Source: an uncultured Prevotella sp. (lineage in GTDB: Bacteria > Bacteroidota > Bacteroidia > Bacteroidales > Bacteroidaceae). From it: a stretch of DNA of 33,052 nucleotides. Of the stretch, positions 16,313 to 25,083 are shown piece after piece; position 1 is the stretch's first letter; each line of letters begins with the position of its first letter. The notes under the pieces were generated by a model that searched no databases, had not been told where the DNA came from, and saw only the letters and a program-made list of their open reading frames with translations. Location of the stretch: positions 1 through 33,052 of the forward strand of contig CAKOVA010000020.1 in assembly GCA_934120735.1 (NCBI GenBank), written 5' to 3'. Made by a program: the position numbers and the translations under genes.

Positions 16313-17833
16313 ATGATCACAGACGAACTTATCTTCCAAATCAAACGACAATTCGCACTCGAACCTACAGCCGAACAGGCCGACGCTCTGCGCACCTTTG
16401 CCTGTTTCATGATGGATGACGCCCCCCATGCGGTGATGATTTTACGGGGAAGCGCAGGCACCGGGAAGACCTCTTTGGCTGCGGCTATCGTGCGTACCAT
16501 GGTGACATTGGGGCAAAAGGTGATGCTCTTGGCCCCTACCGGACGCGCCGCAAAGGTGTTTGCCATGAACAGCACGCACCCTGCTTACACCATTCATCAC
16601 CAGATATACCGACAGAAAACCTTTGAGGGTGATGGTGGCGTGTTCAATCTCAACTACAACCGCCATGCCGACACGCTGTTCATGGTAGACGAATGTTCGA
16701 TGATTTCCAACCGCGGCATGCCCGACTCGTCGTTCGGAAGCGGGTGTCTGTTAGACGATTTGGTGCAGTTTGTCTACGGTGGGCGCAACTGTAAGATGGT
16801 GCTCATCGGTGATCAGGCGCAGCTGCCGCCTGTCGGTGAAACCGAATCTCCGGCTCTGAACGCCGACTTCTTACAAGGGTATGGCCTGAAAACCTACGAG
16901 TGTACGCTCAGTGAGGTGTTGCGACAGAGCCGACAGAGCGGCATTCTGTACAATGCAACGCTCATCAGGCAGATGATCACCCGTGACGAGTTGACCGAAT
17001 TACCCCAGATACATTTCCATGGATTCGCTGACATCAAGATGGTGCCAGGCGATGAATTGATTGAGACGCTCAATGATAGTTACTCGGAAGTGGGCATGGA
17101 CGAAACCATCGTCGTGACGAGAAGTAACAAGCGGGCCAACATCTATAACAGCGGTATCCGTAACACCATCCTGGATAGAGAGGAGGAACTAAGCTCCGGT
17201 GACTGGCTCATGGTGGTGCGGAACAATTATTTTTGGTTGCAACAAGCCACCGAATCATCGGTGAACGATGCGCCGCTTGCGAGTGACGCTGCTACCTCTT
17301 CGGCCATGCGAGAGGCGGAGAAAGATGGAAACGGCACCAACGGAATATCCTTTTTGGCCAACGGAGATCGTGCCTTGGTGCAGCGAGTGAGGAACGTGCG
17401 CGAAGTGTATGGCTTCCGTTTTGCTGATGTTTGGTTGCAATTCCCCGACTACGACCGATACGAATTGCAAGCAACGGTCTTGCTGGACAGCCTTAACACA
17501 GAGGCACCAGCGTTGACACCAGCGCAAAACGAGCGATTGTTTCAGGAGGTGATGGCCGACTATGCCGACATTCCCTTGAAGCGGGAACGGCTCAAAAAGA
17601 TGAGGCAAGACAAGTTGTTGAACGCCATTCAGGTGAAATATGCGTACGCCATCACCTGTCATAAGGCGCAAGGTGGGCAGTGGGCGCATGTCTATCTGGA
17701 TCAGGGATATATGACCGACGACATGCTTACGCCCGACTATGTGCATTGGTTGTACACCGCTTTCACCCGCGCCACCGAGCGTTTGTATTTGGTCAATTGG
17801 CCTAAAACGCAAACGCACGATGAGGATGATTGA
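16313..17833 (+). CDS. RecD-like ATP-dependent DNA helicase
   Basis: A 506-residue SF1B helicase. Walker A GSAGTGKTS is at residues 46-54, Walker B MVDECSM near 124-130, motif III GDQAQLPPV at 166-174, and the last motifs YAITCHKAQGGQW and LYTAFTRATERLYLV are near the C-terminus. It is much shorter than RecD2 and lacks the N-terminal HhH domain. Bacteroidetes encode this form next to the rsmD/DUF3822 operon. A Ser/Ala/Glu-rich segment at about 311-344 looks like an insertion. Role in recombination or repair is inferred from the family. Transcribed away from the DUF3822 operon. Confidence 0.9.
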   Translation: MITDELIFQIKRQFALEPTAEQADALRTFACFMMDDAPHAVMILRGSAGTGKTSLAAAIVRTMVTLGQKVMLLAPTGRAAKVFAMNSTHPAYTIHHQIYRQKTFEGDGGVFNLNYNRHADTLFMVDECSMISNRGMPDSSFGSGCLLDDLVQFVYGGRNCKMVLIGDQAQLPPVGETESPALNADFLQGYGLKTYECTLSEVLRQSRQSGILYNATLIRQMITRDELTELPQIHFHGFADIKMVPGDELIETLNDSYSEVGMDETIVVTRSNKRANIYNSGIRNTILDREEELSSGDWLMVVRNNYFWLQQATESSVNDAPLASDAATSSAMREAEKDGNGTNGISFLANGDRALVQRVRNVREVYGFRFADVWLQFPDYDRYELQATVLLDSLNTEAPALTPAQNERLFQEVMADYADIPLKRERLKKMRQDKLLNAIQVKYAYAITCHKAQGGQWAHVYLDQGYMTDDMLTPDYVHWLYTAFTRATERLYLVNWPKTQTHDEDD

Positions 17834-17881
17834 GCGAGGGCGGCCATCAAAAACCACCCACCGCCCCGCTTTTCGTTTTTT
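17829..17881 (+). terminator. Intrinsic terminator after the RecD-like gene
   Basis: GGGCGG (17838-17843) pairs with CCGCCC (17861-17866), extended by GCG/CGC with one bulged A, followed by TTTTCGTTTTTTG. The rest of the gap to 18090 shows nothing I can name; the minus-strand frame through it is mostly a shadow of the helicase gene. Confidence 0.6.
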
Positions 17882-18093
17882 GTAGACCACGGGGTCGTCC
17901 GTGATTTCATCACTTCTTACCCTCACTTGTGTCATGAGGCCCATCTCGTCGCCCACCTTTAAAACGACAACAAACGCTCTTTGACGGGCATGGTGATACT
18001 CAAGCGCAGCTTGTAGGATGTATAGGTGTGGAGATTCTGACCGAAAAAAACTAAAAATCATGACAAAAGCACACGTTTCTGCATTTTTATTAG

Positions 18094-18101
18094 TATATTT
18101 G
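18094..18101 (+). promoter_or_regulatory. -7 box for the ferritin gene
   Basis: TATATTTG matches TAnnTTTG, 33 nt before ATG 18135. No clear -33 element. Confidence 0.55.
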
Positions 18102-18134
18102 CATATAGAATGTTTCACTAAAATATTATAGAAT

Positions 18135-18620
18135 ATGATTTCAAACACATTGCAAGATGCTTTCAACAAACAGATTGTTGAAGAGATTTTTTCAGCTAAT
18201 TTATATCTTTCCATGTCTTTCTACTTAGAGAAAGAGGGTTTTGACGGTTTTTCAAACTGGATGAAAAGACAGTCGGAAGAGGAAATGGATCATGCCTACC
18301 AGATGGCAAGTTACATTATCAAGCGCGGCGGTGAGGCCGTTGTTAACCAGATTCCGGCAGTGAAGCAGACATGGACCAACCCACTGGATGCATTCGAAGA
18401 CGCTTACAAGCACGAGTGTCACATCAGCCACTTGATTGACAAGTTGCTCGCCAAGGCTGTAGAAGAGAATGATAATGCTACCCAGGATTTCCTCTGGCAG
18501 TTTGTACGCGAGCAGGTAGAGGAAGAAGCTACCGCCAGCGGTATTGTGGACCGTATCAAACGTATGGGCGACACGGCTATCTTCAACCTTGACCAGCAAT
18601 ATGGCTCACGCGTGAAGTAG
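18135..18620 (+). CDS. ftnA: Non-haem ferritin
   Basis: A 161-residue iron-storage protein forming 24-mer cages that oxidise Fe(II) and store the mineral. The ferroxidase residues of E. coli FtnA are all in place: Glu17, Glu50, His53, Glu94 and Gln127. The third-iron-site residues Glu49, Glu126, Glu129 and Glu130 are also present. Length and the start MISNTLQDAFNKQ match the family. It is monocistronic, between a -7 box and a strong terminator. No Fur-box-like palindrome is obvious. Confidence 0.96.
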   Translation: MISNTLQDAFNKQIVEEIFSANLYLSMSFYLEKEGFDGFSNWMKRQSEEEMDHAYQMASYIIKRGGEAVVNQIPAVKQTWTNPLDAFEDAYKHECHISHLIDKLLAKAVEENDNATQDFLWQFVREQVEEEATASGIVDRIKRMGDTAIFNLDQQYGSRVK

Positions 18621-18645
18621 ACCCTAGACATGTAATGTAACATAG

Positions 18646-18688
18646 AAGAGATTATCAGCCCTACAAGGGGAAGATAATCTCTTTTTCC
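18646..18688 (+). terminator. Rho-independent terminator of the ferritin gene
   Basis: AAGAGATTATC (18646-18656) pairs with GATAATCTCTT (18673-18683), followed by TTT and a CC-interrupted T-rich end. An 11-bp perfect stem. Confidence 0.88.
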
Positions 18689-18747
18689 GTCACTTGGCTG
18701 TGGATCGCAAGCCACACCAACAGCACGAAAACAGGAATCTCCAACAA

Positions 18748-19779
18748 ATGAAGAAAGAAAACGACATGGGAAGCAGTCCTTTCACACTGGCCTTGCTGCG
18801 CTGGTTCAGCGAGAACGGGCGTAGCATGCCATGGCGCGAGACTACCGACCCATACGCCATCTGGATTAGTGAGGTGATTTTGCAGCAGACGCGCATACAG
18901 CAAGGCTGGGCCTACTGGGAGCGTTTCATGGCTCGTTTCCCGAAAGTGGAAGATTTGGCAGCGGCTTCTGAGGACGAGGTGCTGCGGCTATGGCAGGGGC
19001 TGGGCTACTACAGCAGGGCGCGAAACCTGCACCATGCAGCCAAACAAGTGGTGGAGTTGGGACATTTTCCCAACACGATGGATGGGCTGAAGGCCCTGAA
19101 AGGCGTGGGCGACTATACGGCCGCGGCCATTGGTTCGATAGCTTTCGGACTGCCGGTGGCAGTAGTTGACGGAAACGTGTATCGGGTGTTGGCACGTCAT
19201 TACGGCATCTATACGCCCATCAACACCACCGAAGGAAAGAAAGAATTTGCCGCACTGGCACAATCGTTGTTGCCAGCGGCTGAGCCATCGGCCTACAACC
19301 AGGCCATCATGGACTTCGGTGCGATACAGTGTACACCCACATCGCCTCGCTGCTTGATATGTCCTATGACGGACTCCTGCGTGGCTTTGCGGACAGGTAA
19401 GGTTGATGAACTGCCCGTCAAACTGAAAACTTTAAAGATTAAGACGCGCAAATTAGTATATGTGTATGTGCGATGGCAAGGAAAAACAGCCATTCATCGC
19501 CGAGCGGCCGGTGACATTTGGCAGGGCTTATGGGAACCGTTGCTCTATGAAAACGAAGAACTGCCCGACTTCCCCGGACAGCTTTTGTTGCTAAAAAAAG
19601 GTGTGAAGCACGTGCTGACGCACCGCATCTTGCAGGCTGACTTTTATCTTTTGGAAGCCAATGAGCAACCGGCATTGCCAGATGACTACATCTGGGTGGA
19701 AGAAAGTGAACTGGACCAATATGCCTTGCCACGCCTCATCGAACTACTGCTGGAATCACTACCAGAAAACGACATGTAA
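18748..19779 (+). CDS. mutY: A/G-specific adenine DNA glycosylase
   Basis: Removes adenine mispaired with 8-oxoguanine in base-excision repair. The reading gives 343 residues from ATG 18748; ATG 18766 (MGSSPFTLALLRW) fits homologues equally well, and the TTG at 18694 is rejected because it overlaps the ferritin terminator. The HhH-GPD motif LKGVGDYTAAAIGS is followed by catalytic Asp131 in VAVVDGNV; Glu42 lies in WISEVILQQT. The [4Fe-4S] loop has Cys195, Cys202, Cys205 and Cys211 with the C-x6-C-x2-C-x5-C spacing. The C-terminal NUDIX-like 8-oxoG recognition domain is present. Its stop abuts the stop of the convergent lipoprotein gene. Confidence 0.95.
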   Translation: MKKENDMGSSPFTLALLRWFSENGRSMPWRETTDPYAIWISEVILQQTRIQQGWAYWERFMARFPKVEDLAAASEDEVLRLWQGLGYYSRARNLHHAAKQVVELGHFPNTMDGLKALKGVGDYTAAAIGSIAFGLPVAVVDGNVYRVLARHYGIYTPINTTEGKKEFAALAQSLLPAAEPSAYNQAIMDFGAIQCTPTSPRCLICPMTDSCVALRTGKVDELPVKLKTLKIKTRKLVYVYVRWQGKTAIHRRAAGDIWQGLWEPLLYENEELPDFPGQLLLLKKGVKHVLTHRILQADFYLLEANEQPALPDDYIWVEESELDQYALPRLIELLLESLPENDM

Positions 19780-20190
19780 TCATGGAGCCGCAACAGCAGT
19801 ATCCATCTTGATTTCTTCTACCTGTTTAACAAGTTTTGTACTGTCTTTTCCCATCACAAAAACAATGCGGACCACGCGGCCATAGTCTGCGCTACCCGTC
19901 ACTTTCACTGGGTGCTTCTTGCCAAAGAGCATGGTGTCGCGGTGCGAAGGGTATGAGATGAGTTGTAGTTTGTCACGGGTAGAGCCTTCACCAATAATGA
20001 AGATGTCCACACTGTCTTTTGCTTTCGACATTTTTTCTCTTTGCTGTTGCTTCAAAACGGCTGTGTCGATTGGTTCAAAGACCTCGGCTGCGACAGTGTC
20101 ACCCAACTCTTGTGAAGGCGCAAACTTGCAAGAAGCGGAGAATCCTAAGATGAATAGGAAGATGGGAAAAAAGAGTAATAGTTTTTTCAT
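19780..20190 (-). CDS. Putative lipoprotein
   Basis: A 136-residue protein with a lipoprotein-type signal (MKKLLLFFPIFLFILGFSAS, then Cys21). The mature part has a Lys/Gln-rich stretch (LKQQQREKMSKAKDSVD) and a small basic domain with DIFIIGEGSTRDKL and VKVTGSADYGRVVRIVFVMG. I do not recognise the family. Translation from 20217 would add nine residues before the signal peptide, so 20190 is preferred. The stop codon is directly next to the mutY stop. Confidence 0.7.
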   Translation of the reverse strand: MKKLLLFFPIFLFILGFSASCKFAPSQELGDTVAAEVFEPIDTAVLKQQQREKMSKAKDSVDIFIIGEGSTRDKLQLISYPSHRDTMLFGKKHPVKVTGSADYGRVVRIVFVMGKDSTKLVKQVEEIKMDTAVAAP

Positions 20191-20246
20191 TATATAAGAA
20201 TGTGCAGGATAGAACATTTGTCAGCATCCGCAAACAAGAACAAACG

Positions 20247-20254
20247 CAAAGATA
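20247..20254 (-). promoter_or_regulatory. -7 box for the lipoprotein gene
   Basis: Minus strand TATCTTTG, about 57 nt before the start at 20190. No clear -33 element. Confidence 0.45.
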
Positions 20255-20261
20255 AAAAATA

Positions 20262-20300
20262 AATCCCGGATTCGATGGAGAATCCGGGATTTTATTGGAT
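20262..20300. terminator. Bidirectional intrinsic terminator
   Basis: AATCCCGGATTC (20262-20273) pairs with GAATCCGGGATT (20280-20291). T-rich tails are present on both strands. On the minus strand it would end a transcript from the remnant ORF at 20316-20459. Confidence 0.8.
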
Positions 20301-20315
20301 ACATAACCAATTAGG

Positions 20316-20459
20316 CTATTGCTTTATATAAGTTCTCTTGACAAATGGGGCTTTTTGAATGTATCGAGCACACTGTCTGACACCTTCCATAATGTTCATT
20401 CCGCCCTCAGTTCCTTCCATTTCAACAACGAAATCTTGCAAACCGGAAGCACCTGAGCT
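20316..20459 (-). pseudogene. Possible 3' remnant of an unidentified gene
   Basis: Between two stops on the minus strand, 47 codons read SGLQDFVVEMEGTEGG, then MNIMEGVRQCARYIQKAP and FVKRTYIKQ. The composition looks protein-like, and the stop is followed after about 25 bp by a strong terminator, as at a real gene end. ATG codons inside would give a 34-residue peptide at most. No family is recognised. It may be a decayed gene or chance. Confidence 0.3.
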
Positions 20460-20611
20460 TCAGTAAAGACCGCTAATACGTGCTGCCTCTCAACGCCGGG
20501 AACACGGCAAACAGTCAGTAGGTCTCTCTTGGGATTGATACAGCCAGCCGCTGGTTTATGCTTTTGAGTGATATTTTCACGGTCGCACCTATATAATTCA
20601 TTTTTAATATC

Positions 20612-20619
20612 TATCTTTG
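20612..20619 (+). promoter_or_regulatory. -7 box for rsmA
   Basis: TATCTTTG, giving a leader of about 73 nt to ATG 20699. No clear -33 element at the usual distance. Confidence 0.5.
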
Positions 20620-20698
20620 TCCTGCTAAAGTGACATGTATGACGATTCAAACGCAGAGAGTTGTTGCGCCATACATGTCTACAGAAAACAACTGACCT

Positions 20699-21511
20699 AT
20701 GAAGATAGTAAAACCAAAAAAGAACTTAGGGCAGCATTTCCTGACCGATTTGAGCATTGCCAAGCGCATAGCCGACACCGTGGACGCATGTCCAAACATC
20801 CCCATCTTAGAGATAGGTCCTGGCATGGGCGTGCTGACACAATACTTAGTGGAGAAGCCTCGAGAAGTAAAAGCGGTCGAGATAGACCGCGAGTCGGTTG
20901 CTTATCTCAGGGAAAACTATCCCAAATTGCGTGACAACATCATCGGACAGGATTTTCTGCGCATGGACCTCCAACAGGTATTCAATGGCCAGCAGTTTGT
21001 TTTGACGGGCAACTATCCGTATGACATCTCCTCACAAATCTTCTTTAAGATGCTCGACTACAAAAACCTCATCCCCTGCTGCACCGGCATGATACAGCGC
21101 GAAGTGGCACAACGCATCGCTTCTGAACCAGGCAGCAAGGCGTATGGCATCCTGTCGGTCTTGATACAAGCTTGGTATCACGTGGAATATCTGTTCACGG
21201 TAGACGAACATGTGTTCAATCCGCCACCCAAAGTAAAGAGTGCGGTCATACGCATGACCCGAAACGAGGTGCACAATCTGGGTTGTGACGAAATGTTCTT
21301 CAAACGAGTTGTCAAAACCGTTTTCAATCAACGACGCAAGATGTTGCGGGTAAGCCTGCGGCAGCTATTCCCGGGTGAGGGTGCGTCCGCCGAATTCTAT
21401 GCAGGAGAACTGATGACCAAACGGCCCGAACAGTTGTCCGTGGCACAATTCGTCGCATTGACAAACCAGGTGGAAGCCGAGCTGAAGTGCCTCCATCAAC
21501 AGCAAGTATGA
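20699..21511 (+). CDS. rsmA: 16S rRNA dimethyladenosine transferase
   Basis: Dimethylates the two adjacent adenines near the 3' end of 16S rRNA (A1518/A1519 in E. coli), a late step of 30S assembly. The 270 residues start MKIVKPKKNLGQHFL, the family signature. The SAM motif LEIGPGMGVLT lies at 37-47, EIDRE at 61-65, and the catalytic NYPY at 105-108, with an FNPPPKVKSAV segment typical of KsgA. Complete. An out-of-frame ATG at 20635 in the leader opens a long shadow frame. Confidence 0.96.
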   Translation: MKIVKPKKNLGQHFLTDLSIAKRIADTVDACPNIPILEIGPGMGVLTQYLVEKPREVKAVEIDRESVAYLRENYPKLRDNIIGQDFLRMDLQQVFNGQQFVLTGNYPYDISSQIFFKMLDYKNLIPCCTGMIQREVAQRIASEPGSKAYGILSVLIQAWYHVEYLFTVDEHVFNPPPKVKSAVIRMTRNEVHNLGCDEMFFKRVVKTVFNQRRKMLRVSLRQLFPGEGASAEFYAGELMTKRPEQLSVAQFVALTNQVEAELKCLHQQQV

Positions 21512-21621
21512 TGAGCCAAAAAGGCTTCAAACTGTGACGAGAGGCAGCTCTACGGGTTGAAGAAAAGCCAACAACGTAACACCTCTCCCGCCCCATAACG
21601 TAAAACAATTTCCAGCAAACA

Positions 21622-21653
21622 GTTGTTTATTTCCTGGTATTTGCTTATTTTTG
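21622..21653 (+). promoter_or_regulatory. Bacteroidetes promoter for frr
   Basis: GTTG (21622-21625), a 20-nt spacer and TATTTTTG (21646-21653). The leader is about 24 nt to ATG 21684. Confidence 0.75.
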
Positions 21654-21683
21654 TACAATACTAACTCTAATGCAAGAAAAGAT

Positions 21684-22244
21684 ATGATTGACGTAAAATC
21701 TACATTAAAAAGCGCCGAAGAGCGCATGCAGATGGCTACCACATTTTTAGAAGAACAATTGAACCGCATTCGTGCGGGACGCGCAAACGTAGCTATCTTG
21801 GACGGAGTGATGGTCAGTTCGTACGGATCCATGGTTCCTCTCAACCAAGTTGCCAACGTTTCTGTTCCTGATGCACGCACCATCGCCATCAAACCGTGGG
21901 ACAGAAAGGCCATACGGGACATCGAAAAGGCCATCATGGATTCTGACGTGGGCATCACACCAGAGAACAATGGTGAGATAATCCGCCTGGGAATCCCTCA
22001 ACCTACTGAGGAGCGTCGTCGTGATTTAGTGAAGCAGTGCAACAAGATAGGCGAAAAATCGAAGATAGAAGTGCGCAACGTGCGCTCTGAAATCAAAGAC
22101 AAACTCAAGAAAGCCATTAAAGACGGACTGTCGGAAGATGCGGAAAAGGACGCCGAGAACGACTTGCAAAAGATTCACGACAAGTTCATCAAGCAGGTAG
22201 ACAGTCTGCTGGAAGACAAGACGAAAGAAATCATGACGGTGTAG
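21684..22244 (+). CDS. frr: Ribosome recycling factor
   Basis: Splits post-termination ribosomes together with EF-G. From MIDVKSTLKSAEERM it has 186 residues, the normal RRF length; an upstream TTG at 21651 lies within the promoter and is rejected. The family motifs LNRIRAGRANVAILD, MVPLNQVANVSVPDART, GIPQPTEERRRDLVKQ and the C-terminal helix KQVDSLLEDKTKEI are present. Complete and ordinary. Confidence 0.97.
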   Translation: MIDVKSTLKSAEERMQMATTFLEEQLNRIRAGRANVAILDGVMVSSYGSMVPLNQVANVSVPDARTIAIKPWDRKAIRDIEKAIMDSDVGITPENNGEIIRLGIPQPTEERRRDLVKQCNKIGEKSKIEVRNVRSEIKDKLKKAIKDGLSEDAEKDAENDLQKIHDKFIKQVDSLLEDKTKEIMTV

Positions 22245-22249
22245 GGAAT

Positions 22250-22345
22250 TTGAGTTGATGAGTTTGTAAGTTCATGAGTTGATGAGTTTATAAGTTTGTT
22301 AGTTTATGAGTTTGCAAGTTAATCAGTTTATTGAGTCATGAACTA
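22250..22345 (+). repeat. Degenerate about 25-bp tandem repeats
   Basis: GAGTTGATGAGTTT, followed by GTAAGTTCAT or ATAAGTTTGTTA, recurs about every 25 bp, with three to four degenerate units. Nothing coding. It precedes a palindromic element at 22431-22466. A TAAGTTTG box (22291-22298) inside could act as a promoter for rsgA. Confidence 0.6.
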
Positions 22346-22430
22346 CTCGTCCCTCAAAATTCCAACTCTTTTGTGAAGAATGATAAAAGAGAAAGTCGCA
22401 AGACTATCCAACCGTATAAAAGTCTATCCA

Positions 22431-22466
22431 CTCCCCTCTCTTTTGGAGAGGGGCAGGGGGTGAGGC
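22431..22466. repeat. G/C-rich palindromic element (rsgA copy)
   Basis: CCCCTCTC (22433-22440) pairs with GAGAGGGG (22446-22453), followed by CAGGGGGTGAGG, the same plan as the elements in the etf operon. It ends about 20 bp before the rsgA start. Confidence 0.75.
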
Positions 22467-22484
22467 TTTAAATTCCATCCATCC

Positions 22485-23417
22485 ATGCACGGTCTCATTA
22501 TCAAGAATACAGGAAGCTGGTACACCGTCAAGACCGATGACGGGTGTATCGTAGAATGCAAGGTGAAGGGTAACTTTCGATTGAAAGGTATCCGCAGCAC
22601 CAGTCCTGTAGCGGTTGGCGACTATGTTGACATCATCATGAACGCCGAGGGAACTGCACTGATTAGTGCCATAGACGACCGCAAGAACTACATCATACGC
22701 AAGGCGTCTAATCTCTCTAAGCAAAGCCAAATTATCGCTGCCAATCTCGACCAGGCTCTCCTGATCATCACCATCAAGCAGCCAGAAACCTCCACTACTT
22801 TCATCGACCGATTCCTCGCCGGGGCTGAAGCCTATCGAGTACCCGTGGTTTTGGTGTTCAATAAGACCGACTTGCTCAACGATGACGAACGTCGCTACCA
22901 ACAACAAATGGTGACACTGTACGAAACCATCGGCTATCCGTGTATCGAGATATCGGCTGAGACGGGCATGGGCATCAATCAACTGCAAACACTCCTAAAA
23001 CAAAAGGTTACGCTGGTCAGCGGGAATAGCGGTGTAGGCAAATCGTCCCTCATTAACGCCATCATCCCACACGCCGATCAACGTACGGCCGAAATCAGCA
23101 ACGCACACGGCACAGGCATGCACACCACCACTTTCAGCGAGATGATAGAACTGGCAGAGGGTGGTTACCTGATTGACACACCGGGCATCAAAGGCTTCGG
23201 AACCTTTGACATCGAGCGAGAAGAACTGACAAGCTATTTCAAGGAAATCTTCGAATTTTCCAAAGATTGCAAATTCAACAATTGCACGCACACCCACGAA
23301 CCTGGCTGTGCGGTGATACAAGCTGTTGAGAATCATTACATCTCCGTCAGCCGCTATCAGAGTTATCTCAACATGTTGGAAGATAAAGATGACAGCAAAT
23401 ATCGTGCGGCCTATTAA
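22485..23417 (+). CDS. rsgA: Ribosome small subunit-dependent GTPase
   Basis: A circularly permuted GTPase that checks late 30S maturation. The 310 residues show the permuted motif order: NKTD (G4, 126-129), SAE (G5), GNSGVGKSS (G1, 180-188), DTPG (G3, 231-234). The zinc knuckle has Cys262, Cys267, His269 and Cys275 ([14 protein letters not shown]). The N-terminal OB domain is present (GDYVDII). Complete. Confidence 0.96.
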   Translation: MHGLIIKNTGSWYTVKTDDGCIVECKVKGNFRLKGIRSTSPVAVGDYVDIIMNAEGTALISAIDDRKNYIIRKASNLSKQSQIIAANLDQALLIITIKQPETSTTFIDRFLAGAEAYRVPVVLVFNKTDLLNDDERRYQQQMVTLYETIGYPCIEISAETGMGINQLQTLLKQKVTLVSGNSGVGKSSLINAIIPHADQRTAEISNAHGTGMHTTTFSEMIELAEGGYLIDTPGIKGFGTFDIEREELTSYFKEIFEFSKDCKFNNCTHTHEPGCAVIQAVENHYISVSRYQSYLNMLEDKDDSKYRAAY

Positions 23418-23842
23418 ATTATTCCTGCCGCTCTTTCAATTCAACTTTTAGGCTCTCTCACCACAATCATGTTCCCAACTATCATATCGGATGGAACATA
23501 GGAGCGTGATTCACCACGGTCCGCATCACCCCGTCTAACCCATTTGAACATGATAAACCACGTCCCTATGGTACTTCATAACACAATTCGAGGAAACTGT
23601 TGTAAACACCGAAATATTTTTACATGCCTCCTGAATACGCACGTATTCGCAACCAATAGGAGGACAGCTCGAAAAAACGCTCATAATTCGTTTTTTTGTA
23701 TCTCACTATCATATAGATCGTTACATATTTACGCAAGTTATTATACATCAACAGCATTGCTTCACATCTCCAAAGTCAATGTTATTGGTGCGGAAGAGCA
23801 AAAAGCCATGTGCCACGAAGGAAAAACACAAGCAGTTTTAAC
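23418..23842. other. Intergenic stretch without a supported gene
   Basis: The only long plus-strand ORF (23544-23879) runs into mnmA antisense and has no protein-like pattern. Small hairpins are present: GAATACG/CGTATTC near 23633-23649 and an A/T-rich one at 23670-23698. Confidence 0.5.
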
Positions 23843-24925
23843 CTATACGGTAATCTCGGCAGAACCGATGCAACGATGATGCTGTTCATCGTATACCACG
23901 CAGAATTGTCCAGGTGCCACGCCGTGAATGGGTTGTGCGGCATGAACGGTATAACAGCCTTCAGCCGTCTTCTCAATCGTTGCCGGATGATATTCGGGCG
24001 TATGTCTAATCTTGAATGTAATGTGCTCCATATCCAAAGGCTCGGTGAGGAAATGGAAATCGTGTACCTTAAAGACCGACTTGTAGGCCGTCTTGGGGTC
24101 GTATCCCCTACTGACATAGAGTACGTTGGCCTGAACGTCCTTTTTCACCACAAACCAAGGACCGCCTCCAAAGCCCAGTCCGTGACGCTGACCTATAGTA
24201 TGAAACCACAATCCGCGGTGCTCACCAATCTTCTTACCCGTTTCTAATTCTATCACGTCTCCATGCTTTTCGCCCAGATAGCGGCGCAGGTATTCGTTGT
24301 AATCAATCTGTCCCAGGAAGCAAATACCCTGACTGTCTCTGCGCTTGGCGTTGACGAGGTGCTCGCGCTCGGCAATCTCACGCACCTCATTCTTTTGATA
24401 ATGCCCAATGGGAAACAAGGCCTTCTTGAGTTGCCAGTCGTATATCTGAGCCAAAAAGTCGGTCTGATCTTTCACGGGATCAGGACTGGTAACGAGCCAC
24501 TTCTTGCCGTCAATCACCTCGGTTTGTGCATAGTGACCCGTCGCAATCAAGTCATACTGATGGCCAACCTTTGCATCAAAGGCTCCAAACTTGATGAGTC
24601 GGTTGCACATCACGTCGGGATTGGGCGTGTAACCCGCCTTCACCTTCTCCATGGTGTACTTTGTTACCTCGCTCCAATACTCCTTGTGACAATCAACAAC
24701 CTGCAACCTACAACCGTATTTCGCAGCCACTGCGGTAGCCATCTCCAGATCTTCTTCCGACGAGCAGTCCCACTCTTCGGCTTCCTCGGGGCCTATCTTG
24801 ATATAAAAACAATCGGGATGCAGTCCCATTTGCGCCAATTCGTGTACCACGACCGAGCTGTCTACACCGCCCGAAAGCAGCACAGCGATTCGCTTGTCCT
24901 TGATATCAGCTACGTTGATTCCCAT
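23843..24925 (-). CDS. mnmA: tRNA 2-thiouridine(34) synthase
   Basis: Makes s2U34 in tRNA Lys, Glu and Gln. The 360 residues carry the PP-loop SGGVDSS (18-24), the catalytic Cys107 in NPDVMCNRLIKF and the second Cys202 in DSQGICFLGQ, both at the expected places. The TIGQRHGLGFGGG segment is the central domain signature. It is transcribed from a -7 box at 24957-24964. A weak A/T hairpin overlaps its stop codon. Confidence 0.96.
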   Translation of the reverse strand: MGINVADIKDKRIAVLLSGGVDSSVVVHELAQMGLHPDCFYIKIGPEEAEEWDCSSEEDLEMATAVAAKYGCRLQVVDCHKEYWSEVTKYTMEKVKAGYTPNPDVMCNRLIKFGAFDAKVGHQYDLIATGHYAQTEVIDGKKWLVTSPDPVKDQTDFLAQIYDWQLKKALFPIGHYQKNEVREIAEREHLVNAKRRDSQGICFLGQIDYNEYLRRYLGEKHGDVIELETGKKIGEHRGLWFHTIGQRHGLGFGGGPWFVVKKDVQANVLYVSRGYDPKTAYKSVFKVHDFHFLTEPLDMEHITFKIRHTPEYHPATIEKTAEGCYTVHAAQPIHGVAPGQFCVVYDEQHHRCIGSAEITV

Positions 24926-24956
24926 TTTTTGCCTCTCCTATGCTTAGTTTCAACGG

Positions 24957-24964
24957 CAAAGATA
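24957..24964 (-). promoter_or_regulatory. -7 box for mnmA
   Basis: Minus strand TATCTTTG, 31 nt before the ATG at 24925. Confidence 0.5.
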
Positions 24965-25050
24965 CGCATTTTTGCCGGTATGGTTGGGTGGCTTTTCGTT
25001 TTTTACAAATATTACCACACGCAGCTGCAATATAAATGCAAAAAAAGAGT

Positions 25051-25058
25051 TATCTTTG
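25051..25058 (+). promoter_or_regulatory. -7 box for the small lipoprotein
   Basis: TATCTTTG, with a leader of about 20 nt to ATG 25084. No clear -33 element. Confidence 0.5.
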
Positions 25059-25083
25059 TATCATTCTATAAACAAACTGAAAT

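Noticed and set aside
17255..18214. 319-codon minus-strand ORF
   Set aside because: Its larger part is antisense to the RecD-like helicase gene, which has all family motifs, and its protein has no family pattern.
23544..23879. 111-codon plus-strand ORF downstream of rsgA
   Set aside because: It runs antisense into mnmA, with no recognisable domain or start context.
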